From: Euryodendron excelsum
Lineage: Eukaryota > Streptophyta > Magnoliopsida > Ericales > Pentaphylacaceae
NCBI GenBank assembly: GCA_033060915.1
Contig: CM065397.1
Span: forward strand, 14,696,001 to 14,760,000
Length of the DNA stretch: 64,000 nucleotides
Direction: 5' to 3'
The translations under genes and the position numbers were made by a program. This document shows, one piece after another, positions 56,631-64,000 of the stretch. Numbering within the stretch: the first letter of the stretch is position 1; each line of letters begins with the position of its first letter. Below the pieces are notes generated by a model. That model was not told the DNA's origin, searched no databases, and saw only the letters and a list, made by a program, of their open reading frames with translations.

Positions 56631-59600
56631 TCATAAAAGATTTGTGAGACGGCGCATACCAATACCATGCACAAGCTTTTCAAATGTTGCAGTTGATAGT
56701 GTCTTAGTAAATAAGTCGGCCAAATTATCACTAGACCGTGTTTGCTGAACATCAAGATCGCCACTTTTCTGGAGCTCATGTTTATGGAAGAACTTTGGAG
56801 AAATATGTTTCGTTTTGTCACCTTTAATGTAGCCTCCCTTAATCTGTGCAATACAAGCTGCATTATCCTCGTATAATATCATCGATGTATCTTTGATTGT
56901 AGATAATCTGTAACTTTCTTGAATATATTGAATAATGGATCTTAGCCAGATGTATTCTCGGCTTGCTTCATGAATTGCAATGATCTCAGAATGATTTGAA
57001 GAAGTTGTAGTTAATGTCTGCTTCACCGATCGCCAGGATATAGCAGTGTTACCATAAGTAAACACATACTCAGTTTGAGACCTAGCTTTATGCGGATCAG
57101 AAAGGTAGCCAGCGTTTGCATAGCCAATCAATTCAGGTTGTGACTCCTTGAAGTAAAATAATCCCATATCAGTTGTCCCTCGTAAGTAACGCAGTATATG
57201 TTTAACTCCTTTCCAATGTCTTTGTGTTGGTGCAGAACTGTATCGTGTCAATAAGTTGACAAAGAATGCTATATCAGGTCTTGTACAATTGGTAAGATAC
57301 ATAAGTGCACCGATTGCACTAAGATATGGTACTTCAGGACCAAGAAGTTCTTCATCGTCATCTTGAGGATGGAAAAGATCTTTATGTACATCTAGTGAAC
57401 GGACAACCATTGGAGAACTTAATGGATGAGCTTTGTCCATGTAAAACTGCTTTAAAACCTTTTCAGTATATGCTGATTGATGGATAAGAATTCCATTGAA
57501 TAAGTGCTCAATATGTAATTCAAGACAATACTTGGTTTTTCCAAGATCTTTCATTTCAAACTCTTTCTTTAAACAACGAGCAGATGTTGTCAGTTTTTCA
57601 GAAGTTCCAACAAGATTCAAATCATCGACATAGACTACAATAATAGCAAATCCAGATTCTGATTTCTCAATAAAAATGCATGGACAAATTGTATTATTCA
57701 CATATCTATTTTTCAATAGATATTCACTAAGACGATTGTACCACATGCGTCCAGATTGTTTTAACTCATACAGCGATCGTTGAAGCTTGATAGAATATAA
57801 GCTTCTAGATGAAATATGTGCTTTAGGCATTTTAAATCCTTCAGGAATTTTCATATATATATCATTACCTAATTCACCATACAGTAGGCTGTCACGACGT
57901 CCATCAAACGCATATCCAGTCCTTCTGAGATAGATAAACTAATTAAGAATCTAAACGTAATGGCATCCATTACAGGAGAGTATGTCTCATCATAATCAAT
58001 ACCAAGTTTCTGCAAGAAACCTTGTGCTACAAGTCGGGCTTTATATCGTACTATTTCATTTTTCTCATTTTGTTTTCGTACGAATACCCATTTATATCCA
58101 ACTGGTTTCACATCTTCAAGTGTATGGACTACAGGTCCAAATACTTTACGTTGTGCTAATGACTTTAATTCTGCCTTGATAGCTTCTTTTCATTTTGGCC
58201 AATCAATTCTACGTCAACATTCGTCGACTGTCTGTGGTTTAGTCTCTTCACTACTTCTGGTAATACCAAGAGCTACTTTAAATGAAAATATGTTGTCGCC
58301 AACCATCTTATTTCTCTTCCAGCTTTCTCTTGTATTCATATAACTTATTGAGATTTCATTATTTTCAGGTACCATATCACTTATAGGAGATATCTCTTCA
58401 TGAGGTTTCTCTTCTGGGAATTCTTCTTCAGGATTCTCTTATTTAGAAAGTTTAGATATTGTGTTCTCTTCAAGAGCACCAACTTGTTTATGCATTTTGT
58501 CTTGTGTCTTCCTTTTTCTAGGAACCGTGTCTTTTGCACCGACAAGTCTCCCACGCTTCAAGCGGATTTTAGATTCATTTACTGCTGTACTAATAGATTG
58601 TACTACAGGGACATCAATACGTGCTGGAGTATTAGCAGTTGGTATATGTGATTTTGTCACATTTTTTGTGTCGGTGAACGCATCAGGCAATTGATTTGCA
58701 ATTGTCTGTAAATGAATAATTCTGTGAATTTCTGATTCACATTGACTCATTCGAGGATTAAGATGAGATATTGTTGCAATATTCCAACTAATCTCTCGTT
58801 ACTTTTCTAATTGCGTCCTTTCTTCCCCTAATGGTGGGAAGACTAACTCATCAAAATGACAATCTGCAAAACGTGCCTTAAAGACATTACCTGTTAAGGG
58901 TTCCAAATATCTAATAATAGATGGAAAATCAAAACCAAAATAAATTTTAAGTCTACGTTGGGGACCCATTTTAGTACTCTGTGGGGGTGAGATAGGTACA
59001 TATACAGCACAACTAAAAACTTGTAAGTGAGAAATATTTGGTTGCTGACCAATAACAAGTTGTAATAGTGAGTACTGATGATACGTAGTTGGTCGGACTC
59101 TAATTGAAGATGCAACATGCAATATGGCATGTCCTCAAGCAGAAACAGGTAATTTTGTTTTCATAAGTAAAGATCGAGCAATCAACTGAAGCCGTTTTAT
59201 AAAAGCTTTAGTAAGACCATTTTGTGTATGTGTGTGGGTAATTGGGTGTTCAACATCAATCCATATTGACATACAATAATCATCAAAGGCTTGGGATATA
59301 AATTCTCCAGCATTATCTAGTTGTATCGACTTGATTGGGTAATCTGGAAACTGTGCCCGTAAGCGAATAATTTGAGTAAGCAGTCTAGCAAAAGCAATAT
59401 TACGGGTTGAAAGTAAATAAACATGTGACCACCATGTAGATGCATCTATTAAAACTATAAAATAACGAAATGATCCACATGAAGGATGTATTGACCCACA
59501 GATATCCCAGTGAATTCGTTGTGAGAATGATGGGGACTCAAGAATTACCTTGGAAGGAGATGGTTTGACAATTAATTTCTCTTGTGAACAGGCAGAACAT

Positions 59601-61341
59601 GTATAATCATGTGACAACAGAATCTTCAGGTTCTTTAACGGATGTCTATGTGAGTTGTCAATAATTCGATGCATCATTGTTGACCCTGGATGACCCAAAC
59701 GATCATGCCATTGTATAAAATTCTTTGGGTTAAGGCACTTCTGGTGCATCACTACAAGTGATTCTTCTGTTTTTTGTAGAAGTATAATATAATCCAGAAG
59801 ACAATGCAACAAGTTTTTCTGATATATATTTCTTTCTTGAAATATAAGCAATAATATAGAGCTGTTCTACATTATCTGCATTCGTCGTCTCAATATGATA
59901 CCCATTACGACGAATATCTTTAAAACTAATTAGATTTCTTGTAAATTTCGTAGAATATAATGCATCATTAATGCATCGCTTTGTCCCACTTGGCAATATT
60001 ATATTGGCCCTTCCGGAGTTTTCAATTAATTTTGTTGTGCTAGAGATTGTCTTGACATTAGCTTCAAGTAATGTTAAGTGTGAAAAATATTTTCTCTCGC
60101 GAAGAATTGTGTGTGTTATTCTACTGTCTACCAGACATATGACTTCACCATTCACTTTAGATATACTCAACGTGTTGGTGCAATCCATATATCTATATAA
60201 CATATTAAATGTGCTTAATTAAAACATAATCATTTATTGCAAAGACAAGCGGATGAAGGAAACATTACACAAGATGATAAAAAACTACATAAACTAGAAC
60301 AAAGAGATAATAAAATTAAGTAGTGTGGACTTCTCCATCACCAATTAAATGGTCTATTCTTCCACTTGCATCTTCAAAGAAATATGAAACATCAATATGA
60401 GAAATATCAACTTGGCCATTAAAATCTATAAAATGCATTTTTGCATTTTTTTCTTTATCTTTAATTAAGGCTTGGTAAAGCTCTCTAAAATGTTTGGGCG
60501 TACGACAAGTACGTGACCAATGGTCTCTCATCTGACACCTATAACAACTATCTTCATATTTTTTAGGAGGAGGTTGATTCTGTAATCCTTTCCCCTTTTC
60601 AAATTTATTCCACTGCTGGTGGTATGGTGTGGTATTTTTAAATCTCACATGATAACCTCCACAATAATGTCCACGATTGCCACCATTATTCCTACCACTA
60701 TCACGATCACGTCCGCGACCATGTCTGCTAAATGAGCTTGCATTCACTTCAAGGAATGGAGCTGAACCAGTAGGTCGGGATTAATGATTTTTCAGTAACA
60801 ACTCATTATTTTGCTCAGCCACAAGAAGACAAGATATTAATTCAAAATATTTTTTAAATGTACGCTTTCGATATTGCTATTGCAGGAGCATATTCGAGGC
60901 ATGGAATGTAGAAAATGTTTTTTCTAACATGTCTTAATCAGTAATCTTGTCTCCACATAATTTTAATCGTGAGCTGATTTTAAATAATGCAGAGTTGTAC
61001 TCACTGACAGTTTTATAATCTTGCAACCTCAGGTGCATTCACTCAGATCTGACTCTTGGGAGGATTACGGTCTTCTAGTGCTCATATCTCTCCTTTAAAA
61101 GTTTTCATAAGAGCAATGGATCTTTTATCGTGAGGTATTCTGATTTCAGTTCCTCACGAAGATGATGGCGAAGGAAAATCATAACTTTCGCGCGATCCTA
61201 CTGGGATGTGTCATTTTCCTCCACTATTGTTTGTTCAAGTGTTTTTGCAACAAGATGGATCTCGGCATCAAGGATCCATGATAAATAATTATCGCCAGAA
61301 ATATCAAGGACGGCAAATTTCAATTTGGCAAGATTTGACAT
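56631..61341 (-). pseudogene. Copia gag-pol polyprotein, degenerate
   Basis: Gag starts at 61341 (MSNLAKLKF) and is cut by several stops; its zinc knuckle CYRCQMRDHWSRTC is at 60546-60505. The protease-like motif reads LVDSR near 60128 where a DSG triad is expected. Integrase (59851 to about 58800) has the HHCC zinc-binding region and two catalytic Asp, but a Lys stands where the third catalytic acid is expected (QNGLTKAF), and a stop lies at 59135. RT-RNase H covers 58111-56631 with YVDD at 57632-57621; a one-base loss near 57876 shifts the frame before the long 407-residue RT/RNase H frame. RNase H ends in the usual DLFTKTL motif. It cannot make an active polyprotein. Confidence 0.85.
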
Positions 61342-61820
61342 TTTTACAATGCTATACTATACAAAATAATAAGCTTAAATCAGGTATGATGATAATATGA
61401 TGTATAAAGAATTAAACGAAAATCAACGCACTATTCATTGCATTTTATATTATATTTTACTATTTAAATACTATTCATCACTATTCATGAATAGTAACAT
61501 GCATCGATATATATATAATATTACTATTTTTGTCTCTATTCTAACTTTCAATTCATACATTAAAAAATAGTCAAGTCACATGTCTATGAAAATGTATTGA
61601 AATATGGATTTCAGATCTCTAACTATCATAGGTAAACAATGCAATATCTGAGAGAAATAAAGCAACAAAGTTTTAAAATAAATACTATTCATCTTAATAG
61701 TGAATTACTATTCATGCAATTGAGTGCACAGTAAAAAATTCAAAATGAAGATAAATTACATAGAGTAGTATTATGATGTAAAGAAAACTACAAAGTACTT
61801 AGAGTCTCGTGTTGATAACG

Positions 61821-62216
61821 TGTTATAAAAGTAAATAATATAATGCAGAAAAAATGAATTAACACAAAGTATATATAATGAATAGTTCTTCAAGAACTAT
61901 CAAATATTTATCATATTTTATTCTTATGAAATATTTAGAGTTGATCTGCTGGACCAGCTAAAACTTTATTGCTAATACAAATTAACAATACAATACAATA
62001 TATACAACTTACCTAGACTGTTTTTTCTTATATTTTCTCTCTGTTCTTCCTTTCTCTCTAATTTTTCTATCTTTCTGAATTGTGCCTTGAATTGTCTCTA
62101 GACACATCTATTTATACTGGATAAATGAAGAAAGAGAGAGAGAGACAAAGGGGAGACTGCGGAGTTTAAGTCGGCTAATAGGAGCGGCTAGACCTGAGGT
62201 CAGCCAATACATCACA
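61821..62216 (-). repeat. 5' LTR of the Copia element
   Basis: Partner of the LTR at 56093-56489 with the same termini. In minus orientation it carries the promoter and lies upstream of gag. Confidence 0.9.
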
Positions 62217-62230
62217 ATTCTAATATAAAT

Positions 62231-63095
62231 AGTCTTCTTATTTAGATGCAACCTTTTACCAGTTTTTAGTTTTGGCTTTTGTTGTTTTATGAAGGCTCTT
62301 TTCAACTGACTTTCAAACTTCTACAATTTTTTATAGACTTACAAAACAAAATCTTATATTTAACTAAACTAATATGAAGAAAAAAAGAAGTCTCATAAAG
62401 CTGATCCAAACAAAGCATACTTATTTGGATCGGCTTATTTAACTTTTTTTTTTTTCGTCTTTAATAGTTTGTTAACCCAAAACTAATTTTTGAAAATTTT
62501 CTATAAGTTCATAGTTTATACTTTTGACTTATCTTATTTTTTTATCCAAAAATTAAAAAAAAGTAGTGAAAAAATAGAAAACAACTTAATTATAAGTTTA
62601 TCCAAATGAGATTATACAAATTCACCTTCTTCGTCCTCTTCTTCATTTTTTTTTCCCTTACACAGTAACCATTCCTTCAACATCAATTCAAAGCATCACG
62701 CGTGCATCATTTGCAGTATACATCCAAGCTGAATTTTAAATATGAACCATATTATTGAAAAGAAGTTGTGAATTCATTAAAATCCGAGACCCTGTGAATT
62801 CATTAATCCTACGTAAGTTGCTTAATTACTCTATAGAATTATTAACTTGTGATGGACTAAACATGAGATAGCAAATTCGCAAGCGATTCCCAGTTTTCCA
62901 TCACGGAGTTTTTTTTGTTTGTTTTGGGCTAATGGGGTATTTAGGCCAGCCTGTGTATACATTGACTAATTTCAGAACCTGTGCAGTCCTCCCATCTCAC
63001 ATAAATCAAGTAATTACTTGGTCAAAGATTCTAGAAATGATTCCAAAAAGTTGATAGTATCTAAGAGGTTGATGTTTTTCAATAACATTACTAAG
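62231..63095. other. AT-rich stretch with a possible foldback element
   Basis: The part 62405-62615 has opposing ends (tggatcggcttatttaac / tataagtttatccaaatgag) and T-rich against A-rich halves like the foldback MITEs elsewhere in the window. The rest shows nothing recognisable. Confidence 0.4.
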
Positions 63096-63316
63096 AGCCT
63101 GATTGGTTGGGCTTTTTTTTGAGTTTTTTTTTTGGCTTATAAGTAAAAAACCTAAGATTTTAGAGCTTTTTTACTTTTTTTTTTTTTTTGGCTTTTCTGC
63201 CTACCTTATCCTATTAAAAGCAAAAATGCTAAAATTTTTTTATTTTTTTTGACTTATAAGTCAAAAAAGCAAAATAAAAAAAGTTTGAAAAAATTATATA
63301 TACCAAACTGGCCTTT
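63096..63316. mobile_element. Foldback MITE
   Basis: The left arm runs from gcctgattggttgggc through ggcttataagt; the right arm mirrors it with gacttataagtc and ends taccaaactggcc. Most of the interior is T or A homopolymer. About 220 bp, non-coding. Confidence 0.6.
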
Positions 63317-63456
63317 AGTTGATGTTTCTCAATAACAACTCTGAATCTTAACAAAGTTATTCCAAATCCTTCTTAGGATACGAAAGAAAATAAATGGTTT
63401 TTTAGAGTCTCTGACTTAAACAAAATGCAACACTTACAGTTATATTTTATTCGAAT

Positions 63457-63609
63457 GGAAAATGCTACTCTTTCAAAAAATTCATATGGAAGATCTCAAA
63501 AAAATGATGTAGTAATGATATTTTTATAATTAAGAGTTATCATAATGAGTTATGTATTTTTAAAGTAAAAGGCTATTATTCAGCCACAACATTTTGTATA
63601 ACATTACCC
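63457..63609. repeat. MITE, 'ggaaaatgctatt' family, copy 4
   Basis: It begins ggaaaatgctactc and ends gtataacattaccc, with the internal blocks aaaatgatgtagtaatgat, ataattaagagttatcat and aaagtaaaaggct. About 153 bp. Confidence 0.65.
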
Positions 63610-64000
63610 AATTAATATTAAATTATGAATGCAAAAGCTATTTCAAATTCAAGGCATCTGTTTTTCGAGTTTTCCGCTGAATGCAAATTCAGAAAACACA
63701 TAAATGAGAGGCAGAGCCATCATAGACCCAAAAGCGCAACTAATCATGCACTCCAATGCGCTCCTTGATCATGAACGAACACATACTAGTAGTCATGATC
63801 AAAGACGGACCCAAGCTTAGATCGTGGGGCAATTACTGTAATAAAATTCTATTAGGACTCTATAAATTTTAAGTTTTTATGAACAAAATAATGCGTATCA
63901 CATTAGCCGTCTAAAATTCACAAAAATTTACCTTCGTTTCGCTAAAGAAAATTTCTGATTCACTACGTAAAACTTGTCGGCACCAGCAACAATCTAATGA
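63610..64000. other. Window edge, no gene recognised
   Basis: No ORF with recognisable features. The text from about 63805 (agacggacccaagc) resembles the edge of another hAT-like repeat but is cut by the window end. Confidence 0.35.

Larger units (their letters stand above)
56093..62216 (-). mobile_element. Full-length Ty1/Copia retrotransposon, disabled
   Basis: It has two LTRs of 397 and 396 bp, a perfect ATTCT target duplication (56088-56092 and 62217-62221), and a purine tract aagggggag at 56490-56498 on the minus strand right before the 3' LTR. The minus-strand order gag, protease, integrase, RT, RNase H is that of Copia. The sequence after the 5' LTR (gttatcaacacgag) is not one I can match to a tRNA. 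It sits within the right LTR of a TRIM-like element. Confidence 0.92.
55272..62225 (-). mobile_element. TRIM-like LTR element, invaded by a Copia element
   Basis: Left LTR 55272-55513 and right LTR 55863-56092 plus 62222-62225 are homologous (shared: gaataaagtacaaag/gcataaagag, cattgtatattact/cgttgtgtattatt, aactgaagtgttgaac/gactggagtgttgaac, atataagaaaa). The flanks are TAAAT at 55267-55271 and 62226-62230, a perfect 5-bp duplication. Directly inside the right LTR, on the minus strand, tgatatcagagtc resembles the initiator-tRNA-Met primer site. The internal part (55514-55862) is 349 bp and non-coding. Without the insert the element is about 825 bp, typical of TRIMs. Confidence 0.75.

Overview
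The window is nuclear DNA of a eudicot plant. It holds intron-split genes with GT-AG splice sites, long AT-rich introns, simple-sequence tracts and many plant transposons (Copia, Gypsy-like, LINE, hAT-like, MITE, TRIM). I see no bacterial, organellar or CRISPR features. Three protein-coding genes could be assembled exon by exon: a CHLOROPLAST VESICULATION (CV)-like gene (minus strand, 15133-15877, 2 exons, 142 aa), a protein phosphatase 2C gene (plus strand, 25164-40883, 4 exons, 379 aa) and a full-size pleiotropic-drug-resistance ABCG transporter gene (minus strand, 42398-51520, 24 exons, 1449 aa). All three keep an open frame across every inferred junction and look intact.

Layout. 1-8926: two decayed Sirevirus-like Copia remnants. 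The first is split by a 4.4-kb solo LTR with a perfect 5-bp target duplication; the second keeps an LTR, a primer-binding site and gag on the minus strand. 9170-11575: 5' part of a LINE on the minus strand. 11576-15132: AT-rich DNA with MITEs. 15133-16100: the CV-like gene with a (GA)n 5' leader and a G-box upstream. 16371-24420: hAT-like element, long inverted repeat, foldback element, and a decayed retroelement coding region interrupted by a 1.5-kb solo LTR. 24699-40883: the PP2C gene, whose 2.2-, 5.6- and 6.7-kb introns have collected LINE 3' fragments, hAT-like elements, a MITE and a tandem duplication. 40884-42397: convergent intergenic gap with one MITE. 42398-51660: the PDR transporter and its promoter. 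51661-64000: transposon-rich upstream DNA containing a MITE with a SINE-like insert, a hAT-like element with a perfect 8-bp duplication, and a TRIM-like element whose LTR was invaded by a full-length but disabled Copia element.

Function. The PP2C probably dephosphorylates Ser/Thr phosphoproteins in signalling. The PDR protein should be a plasma-membrane exporter. The CV-like protein probably takes part in stress- and senescence-linked turnover of chloroplast proteins. They do not form a pathway cluster. The CV/PP2C neighbourhood recalls Arabidopsis At2g25625/At2g25620, which suggests conserved microsynteny stretched by transposons. I found no convincing undescribed biological system. The most interesting signals are the nested TRIM/Copia structure, a GC-AG intron in the PDR gene, PDR intron 20 built almost wholly from transposon sequence with an inverted relative upstream, and overlapping upstream ORFs at the PP2C start.
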